In this document: piece after piece, positions 52,211 to 62,099 of the stretch | Layout: the number at the start of each line of letters is the position of its first letter | Position numbering within the stretch: the first letter of the stretch is position 1 | Assembly (NCBI RefSeq): GCF_024519315.1 | Contig: NZ_JANIIC010000026.1 | Span: 1-64,000 of the forward strand | Length of the DNA stretch: 64,000 bases | DNA from: Streptomyces malaysiensis subsp. samsunensis | GTDB taxonomy: Bacteria; Actinomycetota; Actinomycetes; Streptomycetales; Streptomycetaceae | Direction: 5' to 3' | Notes under the pieces: model-generated | Told to the model about the DNA's origin: nothing | The model's database searches: none | What the model saw: the letters and a program-made list of their open reading frames with translations, nothing else | Translations under genes and position numbers: made by a program

Positions 52211-55200
52211 ACGGACACCAGACGCCGGTGCCGACCGTTCCAGGTGTAGTGCAGGGTGGCCACCCCGCGCACATGGGGGTCGCGGAGGCACTCGTAGATG
52301 TGCAGGGACGGCACCTCGGGCCAGTTGCCCATGAGCCGTTCGCTGGTGAGGACGAAGTCGAGATCGAGGTCGACGAGGATACGGCCCAGTCGGCCATGGG
52401 TCGGCTCGTCGACCTTGGCGAAGGCGTCGTCCAGGAGGATCAGGCGTGGCGCGTGCGGTGCCGACTCGGCGAGGCTCGTGAAATGGGCGGCGGCCGCGGC
52501 GAAGAGCACGAGGTAGGAGAGGACACGCTGTTCGCCCTGGCTGAGCCCGGTCCTGCCGGTCAGCTTCCTACGGCGGCCAGGGGCCGCGTCCTCAACCACG
52601 AAGGTGTGGAAACGGAACCAGTCGCGGTAGTCCAGGGCGGTCCGCAGATGGGCGGCGTAACCGGCTGACGGGTCGGCGCGTCGGGCGTCCTCGATCCGGC
52701 GTTGCAGTACTTCGCGGAGCTGCTCGGTCTCCTCGCGCGTGCGGAGGCTCGACGGACTGCGCAGCAGGTCCACGGCTGCCCGAACGTCCGCGTCCGCTTC
52801 CACGGCGGACTCGTTGAGCTTCCACAGCAGCTCGACACCGAGACCGTGGGAGGTGCGCACGGTCCGCAGGGTGTCGTTGAGAGCCGCGACCAGGTTCGCC
52901 GCGGTGATGACCTGTGCCGAGAGGTGGTCGCCGAGTTCGCCGGTCAGGAACCGCTGGAATACCTCACGCTCGCGTTCGGTGAGCCGTCCCCGGGCCTCCG
53001 CGGCCTGGACCGCGATCCGCTCGCCGACGGCCGCGACGTCATGGGACCCGTGGTCGTCGACCAGTCGGCAGACCTTGATCCCGTCGCGTTCCTCCAGCTG
53101 CGCGTCGAACCCGCCGGCCAGTTGGTCGCGCAGATCGGTGTGCCGGTTGAGCAGGGTGCTGTCCGATACCTCGCCCTTCGGGCGGCCGAGTGCCTGCTCC
53201 ACGGCCCCGGCGAGGGCCCGCAGCGCGCGCAGACGGCTGCGGACGTCCACGCTGGGATCGTCCGACACGTACTCGGACAGCGAGGACCGGTCAAGGCCGG
53301 CGCCGAGCACCACCTCCGGTCGGCCGAGAGCACCGCGAAGAGCGCTGCCGGTGTCGATGACCGCCGTCTCCTGGTCCGCCAGCGTCCCGCGCAGACGCTT
53401 CTCGTCCTCTTCCGCGCGCACGCGCAGGTCGTGGAGGTCATCGAGGGCTCGTTGCGCCCCAGGCAGGGCGCGGACGGCGTTCGCGATGCGCTGCTTGGTT
53501 TCCTGCTCGCGGGTCAGGATTTCCTCCTCGGACGACCCGATGGCCTCCTCGCGGGTCCGCAGGTCCTGCTCAGCGGTGCGCAGTCCGGTGAGGTGGACCC
53601 GGTAGCTCTCCTCCGCGGCCAGGCGCTCCTCTCGGGCACGTTCGTACCGTTCGGCGTCCGTCTGATTCGCGCCGAGCCGCTCGCCCGTGCCGCCGACCGC
53701 CCTGCGTAGATGCCCGACACCGCTGAGCAGGGCAGCCAGTGCGGTGCGAACGCGGTCCAAGGCATCGGGGTCGCTGGGCAGGTCGTAAGCGGTCGCGGTG
53801 GCGTCCGCCTCGGCACGCGCCGATACCGCGAGAGCACGGGCTTCCTCGGCCCGCCGTGCCGCCCGGGTCGCCTTTGTGGTCAGGTCACGTAGGGTCCTCT
53901 CGGCTGATTCGGTCCTGCTCCATGCGTTCGCGAGATTTTGCGCCCAGGGGAAGTCCCGTTCCGCGAGTGTGAGAGCCCGGCGCATGGCATCGGTTACGGC
54001 GAGTTCCTCGCGGACGTCGGCCAGCCGCTGTTCCGTCTGCGTGATCCGCTCCTCCAGCTCGGCGAGGATGCGCCGCCGGGTCTCGGCGCGTACGGCGGCC
54101 CCCACGTACTCGGTGTCGCCCTTGTCGTGACGGCCGCTGAGCACGCCCAGGCGCCAACTGCCGTCGCGGTACACCGCGTTGTGTGCGGGGTTCTGCGCTG
54201 CCGGTGTGAGCGCGATCGAGGCCAGCAGACGCTCCACGCACGCGGACGTCACGCCGCACCCCGGTTCAGGGGCTGGGCGCAGGGCCGAGGCGAGAGTCGG
54301 TCCGTCCGACAGGGCGGGACCGGGTTGGAGGAGAGTGTCCCGGGTGCGGGGGTCGAGAAGGACGCCGTCAGCGCTTACCCACGCGTCCAGGATTCCGCTC
54401 GCTTCCAGCGCCCCTTCGAGACCGGCCCGGTCGGCCGGTGCCAGGTCGTCCGCGAAGTCCACGAGGCGGTAGAAGGGGGCTCCGCTGCCCGGCGTCCTCT
54501 CGGCGACGCGATGGTGCGGGGCCGACGGCTCAGGGTCGGTACGTTGCGCCCAGTCCCGCTTCTGCTCCGTCAGGCGGTCGAGTTCCTCATCGAGTCGGCC
54601 GACGCTGAGCGCCAGTGCGTCCCGGCGTCCGGTGAGTTCCTCGCCGTACGGTTCGAGTGCGGCCTGAGCGGTTCGCCACGCCTGGCCGTCGATGTCGGGT
54701 GGCAGCGTGCGGTCCGCGAACGGCGCGTCGGCGGAGGTCTCCTGGCCGACCGTGGAATGGACGGCGTCCAGCGGCGGGCAGTCGGGCCCCAACGCGGCCC
54801 GCGTGTGCGCCGCCCACTCAGCGACGCGGCGGGCATAGGTGCCGCTCTCCTCGGCGACCTTCTGGCGGCTGACGTCGAGACGGCCGGCGGCCTCTTCCGC
54901 CTCGCCCTCCAGCCGTTCCCGCTCGGCATCGGCCTGAGCCGCTCCGGCGCGGGCCGCGTCGGCCCGTGAGATGAGGCGGGTCACTTCCTGGACCATCCGG
55001 GCCCGGTTTTTCGCGACCGTCTCGGCATCCTCCAGCTGGTTCTGCCAGGACCGCAGTCCTTCCTGTGTGGTGGCCGTGTCCGCCCGGGCCGCCGACCGGT
55101 GCCGTACGGTGCGCGTCTCCCCGTCCGGAGTCGTCAGCTCCGTCTCGGTGGCCGGGGCGAGGACCGTGCGTGACAGGGCCACCGTCTCGCCGAGATGGCC

Positions 55201-56470
55201 GGTGGGAAGCCCAGCCTTCTCCGCGTGCGTCAGCATCTCCCTGTGTTCTGTGCCAAGTTCGGCCAACCGACTCCCGAGGTGGTCGACCCTTCGGCCAGCC
55301 GTTCCGCCGTGCTCTCCTCCGTGTCGTGGGCGTTGCGCAGGGTGGTGAACGCGGCCACGGCCGCGGTGTGCAGCGCCTCCACCGTGCCGCGGCGCTCCGA
55401 CAGTTCGCGCAGGCTGCGGTAGGCGTGACTGGCGTGCAGGGCGGCCAGGTCGGTCCGGGCAGCCTGTTCCTCGTCGCGCAGGGTCTCCAACCGGCCCTTT
55501 GACTCGTGCTCCTGTGTCCGCAGGTCGCTCGTCCGCTGTGCGGCGTCTCCGGCCGCCCGGCGCCGCTGTGCGAGGACGCCCAGCTCGTGGCTCACTCGCT
55601 GCGCGGAGGCGCGCAGGACGCCGGCCAGGTAGCCGCGGTAACTGGTGAGGAACGTGCGCAGTGCTGTATCGGTGCGTTCCAGGCGGCCGAGTTCGTCTCG
55701 TACGGCGTCGAGGTCGTGGAGGTTGCGTGCCACCTGTTCGACCACGTCCTCGTCGAGCCCCGGCAGGGTCTCGCTGAGCAGGGAGGCCAGGCCCCCGTGC
55801 TCGATGCGGTCCCCGACCGTGGGGCGCCGCAGCCGGTGGAGGAGCTGGGTGAGGTTGCGGTAGCGCGTCGCGTCGGTGATGCCGAACAGGTCCCGCGCTA
55901 CTCGGGAGCGGTGCCTGACCGCCCGCTCGGTCGTGTTGTCGGAGCCGACAATCTCCTTGAGCCGGTCGACCGGCAGCGGCTTCCGCCCTCGACCAGGTGC
56001 AGGTCCTCACCGACCCGCAGGGAGGTGACGAAGAACGTCGGCAGCGCCTTCTGCGTCGACTTCGAGGCACGGATGGCGACACCGAGGGTCAGAAAACGGT
56101 GGCTGCCATCGTCGGTCGTGCCCCGGAACTCCACCCACAGGTACCCGAGACGGTTGGTCTGCTCGAACCCGTCCAGCATCAGCCAGGCGAGAGTGGTGCG
56201 GCCGGTGCCGGTCGCGTCCAGTGCCCGGGAGTCGCCGTCCAGAAGATACGGGAGCAGCATCTCCAGGGCCTTGGACTTGCCCGCGCCGTTCTTGCCGCGC
56301 AGAAGCAGCCGTCCGTCGCCGAAGGAGAACTCCTGAGTGTCGTACTGCCAGACGTTCTGGATGCCCGCCCGGTGCAGCCGGAAACGGGTGCCGGTGGTCG
56401 TCGCGGGGGCGGCGGTTGTCGCGGGGCCGGAACGCGGCAGCGGAACGAGGCCACGCGCGTCGGTGGTCAT
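52207..56470 (-). pseudogene. jetC: Wadjet type II JetC SMC-like ATPase (operon 2) with two frameshifts
   Basis: From ATG 56470 the frame gives Walker A near residue 50 (RLLLRGKNGAGKSKALEMLL). It is lost near 55983, where VEGG should continue KPLPVDRLKEIVGSDN, and again near 55288, where RLAEG should continue VDHLGSRLAELGTEHREM. The remainder is continuous to 52207, with SLAESAPHAPRLILLDDAFA, KVDEPTHGRL (Walker B; the usual DEAF is DDAF) and GLSQGEQRVLSYLVLFAAAA (signature). Each break is explained by one missing G in a short G-run. If repaired, the protein is about 1,420 residues, the normal length. As read, it is not expressed intact. Confidence 0.85.
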
Positions 56471-57792
56471 AGCGGCAACTCCTCTTGCACGTCGGTTCCT
56501 TGGCGCGCTCTCGCAGCGGGGCGCACGGTCACGAGGGTGGCGTAGCGCGCCGCCGCGGCCAGCAGCACCCAGCCGTCGCCGCCGGGCCGTGCGCCATGGA
56601 CATCGGTCACCGTGCGTCCTTCCGACACATCTTCGACGTACCCCTCCGGCAACCCTTCGCACTCGGCGCGCAGCCGCCCGGCGCGGGCCATCAGCCGCAT
56701 GCGGACCAGCATGTCCAGCACGGCCTCCCGCAGGGCGGGGAGGTCCTCCAGGTAGCCGCGCTGCCAGTTGCTGCGCTGCCCGTACTCGGCGATGAGCCCG
56801 GCGAGCACCTCGTCCACCAGACCGTCCGGGACAGCCACCCCGATGACGAGCGTTCCGCCGGTCGCCGGATGCCCCGGCTCCTGGGGCCGAAGCCGCTCCA
56901 CGAGCCGTTCCACCAGCAGCAGCGCGGCCTGTGCGACGGTCCCGGTGCCCGGCAGGTGCAGATCCGTCAGCTCCTCCTCGGGGTCCACCAGCGCTACGCC
57001 TTCGGCGCGGATCTCCATCTCCAGGCCCAGGAGTTCGGAGAAAGCCTGGCCTTCCCGGCGCTGCCGGGTGCGCAGCCAGTCGCGCTCGGCGTCGGTCAGC
57101 TCGTCGAGGTGGACGACAGGTGTCTCGACAAGCATTCGGCGCACATAGGTACGCGGCCCGCTGAACCCCGGGTCCGCTGCCCGTCGGAACAGGTCGGCGC
57201 CGTCCCGGGCCTGTGCGAGCGGGCCGGCGACGATCACGCGCGCCAGCTCCCGGTCCACCGTGATCAGGGCCTCCCCGCCCGCCTCCTGCGCGATCGCGGC
57301 CACCTGGCCCTCGGTCTCGATGAGGACGCCCCACTCGACGAGCTGGCGCAGAGCCGCTACCAGGGTTCGCTTCCCGGCCGCCCGGCCCGTCTCCTCCAGC
57401 TCGATCCCCGCGTCGGCGGCAGCCGCCCTGATGTCGGTGACCAGGTGCGACAGCAGCATCTGCTCGGGCGCGGTCACCAGCACGGAGAGGGCCAGCGCGA
57501 GGCAGGCGTACGTGTGCGGGGTGAAGGGCGTGCCGGTGGAGCGCTCCAGCCGGTGTCCCGATCCCGCCCCCAGCCCCGCCTTGAACAGCCGGGCGAAGGA
57601 GCTGTCGACCAGCAGGCGGTAGCCGAGCACCTGCTGGAACCGTTTGCCCAGCCAGTCGGCGTGCCTGCGGACCAGAGGGAAGAGGTCGGCATGCGGGCCG
57701 TCGGCCGCGACTAGGGGATGGGCGAGCAGCAGCCGGGCGGCGGTTCGACGCTCGGCTGCCAGGGCTACGTCGTGAGTGGAGGGAAGGGTCAT
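56467..57792 (-). CDS. jetB: Wadjet type II JetB, kite-like subunit (operon 2)
   Basis: 441 residues, TIGR02678 (DUF2398). AAERRTAARLLLAHPLVAAD, PLVRRHADWLGKRFQQVLGY, then FTPHTYACLALALSVLVTAP and the diagnostic EIRAEGVALVDPEEELTDLH block. Overlaps jetA and jetC by ATGA at both ends, so the operon is tightly coupled. Frame intact. Confidence 0.92.
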   Translation of the reverse strand: MTLPSTHDVALAAERRTAARLLLAHPLVAADGPHADLFPLVRRHADWLGKRFQQVLGYRLLVDSSFARLFKAGLGAGSGHRLERSTGTPFTPHTYACLALALSVLVTAPEQMLLSHLVTDIRAAAADAGIELEETGRAAGKRTLVAALRQLVEWGVLIETEGQVAAIAQEAGGEALITVDRELARVIVAGPLAQARDGADLFRRAADPGFSGPRTYVRRMLVETPVVHLDELTDAERDWLRTRQRREGQAFSELLGLEMEIRAEGVALVDPEEELTDLHLPGTGTVAQAALLLVERLVERLRPQEPGHPATGGTLVIGVAVPDGLVDEVLAGLIAEYGQRSNWQRGYLEDLPALREAVLDMLVRMRLMARAGRLRAECEGLPEGYVEDVSEGRTVTDVHGARPGGDGWVLLAAAARYATLVTVRPAARARQGTDVQEELPL

Positions 57793-59414
57793 GACACGCT
57801 CACCTCCGCCTCCGCTTTACCATCGGCCGCCGCCGAGATACGACCGATTTTCAACTCCAAGTCGTCCAGCAGCAGGTCGCCGTCTGCCGAGTCCAGCACC
57901 GTCCGAGTGCCCTCCGTCCGGCGCACGGTGAGCCGGATACCCAGTTCAGCGTCCTCGCTGCTCGCCGAGTCCAGGTCGAACCCCGCTGTCCCCTCCCCGT
58001 CCGCGCCGGCGCGCCTCCTGAGCGATGCGTTTCCTAGTGCCGTCGCCAGCAGCTCCAGGAGCAGCCCGAGCGCAGCCGAGGTGAGTCGTACGTCGGCGAA
58101 ACGACCCGATGCGCTCCGCAGTTCGTCCGCCGCCGCTGCCCTGGACGTCGCCCGCTGCCGGGCGGCCTCCCGCAGCCGCTCCTTCTGCGCGGAGTGGTCC
58201 TCCACCGCGGAGGCCCGGCCCCGCTGGGCACGGCTGCCCCTCTCCCGCAGGGCCACCGGCACCTCGACCACCGGACCGGTCCACCAGCTCGTGTAGGCGG
58301 GTACCACCTCGTCGGTGGCCGGGGGTATGCCCAGATGGCGGGCGCCGTACAGTCCGAAGGCAGCGACGGCGATGTCGTGTGCGTCCTGCGGTGCCGCTTC
58401 GTCGAACCAGCGGGCCAGCCGCAGCAGATCCTTGCGCCGGGACATTTCCCCGGTGGCCGACCGCAGCATCCGCTTGGCGTTGGCGAGCAGCGACTGCAAC
58501 GCTCGCAGGGTGGCGTCCCGCAACTGCTCGACCTGACTGCCCTGACCGTCGGTGTCTCTGAACCAGCCGCGCAGGCCCTCCCAGTCCGCGAGCTCGCGTC
58601 CCCGGCTGCGCTGCACCCGGACCTCCAGGCGGCCTTCGCCCTGCGCCGACAGCCCGGTGAGCCCCTGGGCGTGGGCGTCCAGCCGGTCCAGCAGAGCCGG
58701 GATGTGCGGCCACAAGGTGTCCAGCGCCGCCGAGATCCGGGGCGCGCGGAACGCCACGTCCTCGGTGATCGCCTCAACGTAGTCCAGGAGCAGTTCCTTG
58801 AAGCCCTGGTACTCGGCGCTGTCCAGGTCGTAGCGGGACAGCACCTGGCCGAGGTAGGCGTAGAAGTCGCGTATGGAGTCCGCGAACTCGCTGAACTGCA
58901 CGAACAGCGTGCTGATCCGCTCCAGCCCGTCCTGCGGCTCGATGCCGCCCGGCGCGGTCACGAGGTCGGCCAGCTCCCGCAGGCCGCGTTCGACCAGGGC
59001 CAGCAGTTCGCTGCTCACCTCGCGGGCGGCGTCGGCCTCGGCCAGGACCCCGTCGGCGTCCCGCTGGATGCGTTCGCCTAGTTTCGACAGCTGGTAGCGC
59101 GAGCGGGAACGCTGGTACTCGCTGATGCTGGACGCCTTCACGGTGTGGCTGCTGCGCAGCAGGTTTCCCCAGGTCACCAGCTGTTCCAGCCGGACCGTGA
59201 GAGTGTCGGCGTCGAGCCCCGCGGCGGAACCACCGCTCTGGCGTAGCTTCGCCATGATGTCCGGGACGGCCAGATCCGCCAGCAGCGTTCCGCAGAAGAC
59301 CCGCATGATCGCGACATGCTCCAGCCGCTCGGGCGCGCTGAGGTACGTATACGCGTCCAGCCGCCGCGACTCCTCGTCGGCGTCCTGACCTGCACCGGAT
59401 GCTGATGCTCCCAT
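57789..59414 (-). CDS. jetA: Wadjet type II JetA, kleisin-like subunit (operon 2)
   Basis: 541 residues from ATG 59414 (the open frame upstream to 59528 is not supported). TIGR02677 (DUF2397): LDAYTYLSAPERLEHVAIMR, VTWGNLLRSSHTVKASSISE, FYAYLGQVLSRYDLDSAEYQ and RKDLLRLARWFDEAAPQDAH. First gene of operon 2. The N-terminal 18 residues are acidic and variable. No defect seen. The two JetA proteins are clearly paralogous but diverged, so the operons were acquired separately rather than duplicated recently. Confidence 0.92.
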   Translation of the reverse strand: MGASASGAGQDADEESRRLDAYTYLSAPERLEHVAIMRVFCGTLLADLAVPDIMAKLRQSGGSAAGLDADTLTVRLEQLVTWGNLLRSSHTVKASSISEYQRSRSRYQLSKLGERIQRDADGVLAEADAAREVSSELLALVERGLRELADLVTAPGGIEPQDGLERISTLFVQFSEFADSIRDFYAYLGQVLSRYDLDSAEYQGFKELLLDYVEAITEDVAFRAPRISAALDTLWPHIPALLDRLDAHAQGLTGLSAQGEGRLEVRVQRSRGRELADWEGLRGWFRDTDGQGSQVEQLRDATLRALQSLLANAKRMLRSATGEMSRRKDLLRLARWFDEAAPQDAHDIAVAAFGLYGARHLGIPPATDEVVPAYTSWWTGPVVEVPVALRERGSRAQRGRASAVEDHSAQKERLREAARQRATSRAAAADELRSASGRFADVRLTSAALGLLLELLATALGNASLRRRAGADGEGTAGFDLDSASSEDAELGIRLTVRRTEGTRTVLDSADGDLLLDDLELKIGRISAAADGKAEAEVSVS

Positions 59415-59524
59415 GCCCGTGAGGTTACGCGGCGCATACGGGCGCCGCCGGTGGGTGGCCGAAAATGCCACGGACGTGTGCCGGCCCGTAGCGATTCCCG
59501 TAGTGACTCCTGCGAGCGCGTTGA

Positions 59525-59943
59525 ACACCCGCCGGGAAGACCTCGGCGAAGTGGGAGCACCTCTCCTCGTACAAACTCGTCGCGGGCCCGGACACCATCT
59601 ATCTGGCCGAGCCCGACCGCGCTGCGAAGCCGTGGACAGCTATGGCAGCAGCGAGCCCCGGCAGGGCGCCGCTTGAAACTGCTGCTCGATGAGAACGTGC
59701 CCCGCCCCATGGCTGAGATCGTGCGCGTCAGCACGTCTGCCTGGTGGGCCTGGGCACGGCGATTGCCACCGTCTGCGCGGCTCTTCCCCACGCCCTGTCC
59801 GAACTCGAAGCAGCCGACGGCCAACGCCTCGTCTCCCTGACATCGATCGACCCGACGCGGCAGAAGCGCCTTCAGATCACGGACCCGGACGCCGCCCCGC
59901 CGAAGCACTGGCCGGGGCGTGATTCGGCCGCCAGGCCCTGACA
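59525..59943 (+). pseudogene. Decayed antitoxin plus DUF5615-type PIN-like toxin
   Basis: The first frame reads GKTSAKWEHLSSYKLVAGPD, TIYLAEPDRAAKPWTAMAAA, an antitoxin-like C-terminus. A TTG-started frame overlapping its end reads LKLLLDENVPRPMAEIVRVS, the N-terminus of DUF5615/Mut7-C PIN-like toxins (LLLDENVP with the catalytic Asp). The middle of the toxin is deleted; the next frame gives GLGTAIATVCAALPHALSEL, EAADGQRLVSLTSIDPTRQK and DPDAAPPKHWPG before TGA. A dead toxin-antitoxin unit next to Wadjet operon 2. Confidence 0.65.
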
Positions 59944-60029
59944 CCTCGATACACGAGGGCTCCCGGCCGGCAACCCATGGCAAGCGAGGCCGCGACACGG
60001 CCCGGTGCCGCTGACTGCGCTTCGTCTCA

Positions 60030-60782
60030 TCAGGCCTCACTGCCGAGCTCTTCCTGGAGCTCGGCGATACGCCGTTGGGTCGCCTCCGCGCTCTTCCGCT
60101 GACGGGTCAGCTTCGCTTCGGCGGCTGCCAGTTCCCGGGTGAGCCAGTCTCGATCAGCTGCCGCCCGCTCACGGATGGTCCCGTCATCGCGATACGCGGG
60201 CCCTACCCGCTCACTGCTCACTACCCCACGACGCTCTCCGCATTCCGGGCAGTCGACGACGCGGGCGGAAACGTGGCTGTGCTCGCGATGCTGAATGTGG
60301 GGCACCACATGGTCGCAACGGAGAGTGAGGTCCCAAGTATCGAGGTCCTTCTTGCGTTCCTCCCGTGTGGGCCAGGAAGCGAACAGCCTGGCGAGCTTCT
60401 CCAGCCGCTTCGGACCCATCGGCGGTGGTGGGCAACAGAAGCCGCAATGCGTCACCCGAGAACCGCTGATGCCCCACCGACCACCCCGGCAGTCGGCGTG
60501 CCGCTCGCGGAACCTCCGGTCGGCTTCCTCGTACTCACGCTTCTCCGACTCGGACAACTTCATGAGGGGATACCAGTCCCCCAGCCCGTCTTGCATGGGC
60601 TCTCCGCAGCCCCGACAGGGCTCACCGGCCACGTAGTCCGCCCAGCTGAGACGTGTACCTTCTCGCTTCCACCGCTCATCCTGCTCACGATGCCGCCGGT
60701 CATCCGCTTCGGCATCGAGGGCTGAGCGCAGAGCACGCTTGGCCGCTCGTTGGCGCTTCTGCTCCTCCGTGAGCTTGGCCAT
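60030..60782 (-). CDS. Cys-rich zinc-binding-like hypothetical protein
   Basis: 250 residues from ATG 60782. A basic N-terminal helix (KLTEEQKRQRAAKRALRSAL) is followed by several metal-knuckle-like pairs: GEPCRGCGEPM, HCGFCCPPPPMGPKRL, LRCDHVVPHIQHREHSH and VDCPECGERRG. It ends in a coiled coil (ELAAAEAKLTRQRKSAEATQ). The CDHVVP...H block is HNH-like, so a nuclease is possible, but I cannot confirm it. It is located between Wadjet operon 2 and the Qat-like genes, where a defence role would fit. Confidence 0.65.
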   Translation of the reverse strand: MAKLTEEQKRQRAAKRALRSALDAEADDRRHREQDERWKREGTRLSWADYVAGEPCRGCGEPMQDGLGDWYPLMKLSESEKREYEEADRRFRERHADCRGGRWGISGSRVTHCGFCCPPPPMGPKRLEKLARLFASWPTREERKKDLDTWDLTLRCDHVVPHIQHREHSHVSARVVDCPECGERRGVVSSERVGPAYRDDGTIRERAAADRDWLTRELAAAEAKLTRQRKSAEATQRRIAELQEELGSEA

Positions 60783-61310
60783 GGGCTTCACCCTCCGCTG
60801 CACCGGGTTTCTCGTGTACGACCGCAGAATCCATGCTGGCGTGGCCGACCCGCGTGTCGGCGGCCCGTGTGCCGGATGATGACTTTTGACCGGAGTTGGA
60901 TCGCAAGCGGCCTTCAGGCGACTGATGCCGTCTGGTGCAGGCGGTCAGATGTTCCTGCTTTGAGGCGCCGTCAGTGAGTCCCTATCGGGCCGTCGGCAAG
61001 ACTGCCCCTCCGCTGGGCCTCGCCGAGTCGGCCCGGTGCTCCGCAGAGCGCATGGGCAACAGGACACACGACGCAAGGGCCAATCCTGCCAGCCCGTGAC
61101 CTGCCCCGAACCGGGACTTGCGGGGCGTCTGTGACTCAGCGCTACGACTGGTCGCGCAACTAGGTGTAGGCGTCACGGGGAGTGATACCCTTGGTTGTTT
61201 CAGCACCTGACTGGTCCGCGGGGCCCTGGCCGAGTCCTGCCCTACCTGGGGATCGCCCGGTCTGATGCCATGGAGGAAGCGCAGGTTGGGACACCATCGT
61301 TGGGGGCGGT
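60783..61310. other. Upstream region of the QatBC-like pair
   Basis: About 530 bp. No ATPase (QatA) or other gene can be read on either strand. A minus-strand frame of 212 codons overlapping this stretch has no start signal or family. The region should contain the promoter of the downstream pair. Confidence 0.4.
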
Positions 61311-62099
61311 GTGGGGACATCCACGCGATGGAAGGGACCGAACGGCGATCGGTGGAGTTCTGCCAGGAGGCGGCTGGCGCGCTGGCGGGAGGACTCACGG
61401 AACGCGGATCAGCGGCTGGAGGAGATCGCTGCGGACCACCTGAGCGCCCTGCATGAGACGCTCCGTGCCGATCGATCGGCTTTCGGGTTGTACGACACGG
61501 CCTGTGCGGCCGGTGAACGGCTCGCCGGGGCCCTGGGGTCGCTGGCCGCCGAGGGCGCGGAGTCGGAGGACGCGCTCGTCGCACGTCTCGTCTCGGAGGT
61601 CGGTGGGGACGGCGGCACACTCGCCGACGCCGCAGTGCGCAGGGGGATGGCGGTGGCGGTCCGCGATGTCCGGGCCATGCATCCCGAGATGGACGACGCC
61701 ATGAACGGGGGTGGCGCGGGCGGCGGATTTGCCTGGGACATCCTGTGCGATCTCTACCAGGTGTTCTTCGCCGACATGGTGGGGGAGTTCCTCAAGGCCG
61801 TTGTCGCCGAGCACGTCAACCTGGCAGTGCCGGTGCTCATCGCTACCGATCCGGAAGGCAGGATCGCCGACTGGGTCGCGGAGAAGGTGGTGGACCTGGC
61901 GCCGAACCCCTGCGAGGAGTCCGCCGAAGCGACGGACCTCGCACAAGCCGTGGACACCGCGCAATCGGTGGTGGGCGCTGCGCAGGATCCCTCGACCGCG
62001 CTGCGCAAGATCGCCGAGTCGCTGGTACCGCAGGCGGTCGGCAAGATACTCGGCCTGATCACTGAGGAGACCACTGGAGAAGAGGGAGCGGCGGCATGA
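61311..62099 (+). CDS. qatB: QatB-like protein
   Basis: 262 residues from GTG 61311. The MGTSTRWKGPNGDRW start strongly resembles QatB proteins, which open MGTSTxxxGP. Two helical regions follow (QRLEEIAADHLSALHETLRA, WDILCDLYQVFFADMVGEFL), then DWVAEKVVDLAPNPCEESAE and an acidic end. QatB is of unknown biochemical function in the anti-phage QatABCD system. It overlaps the downstream QatC gene by ATGA, supporting one functional unit. QatA is missing on the upstream side. Confidence 0.65.
   Translation: MGTSTRWKGPNGDRWSSARRRLARWREDSRNADQRLEEIAADHLSALHETLRADRSAFGLYDTACAAGERLAGALGSLAAEGAESEDALVARLVSEVGGDGGTLADAAVRRGMAVAVRDVRAMHPEMDDAMNGGGAGGGFAWDILCDLYQVFFADMVGEFLKAVVAEHVNLAVPVLIATDPEGRIADWVAEKVVDLAPNPCEESAEATDLAQAVDTAQSVVGAAQDPSTALRKIAESLVPQAVGKILGLITEETTGEEGAAA

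Noticed and set aside
52207..56470. Programmed frameshifting in jetC of operon 2
   Set aside because: Two shifts at unrelated sites with no slippery heptamer, and operon 1 jetC needs none.
60982..61620. 212-codon minus-strand gene as a QatA remnant
   Set aside because: No Walker motifs, Arg/Pro-rich, overlaps the start of the QatB-like gene.
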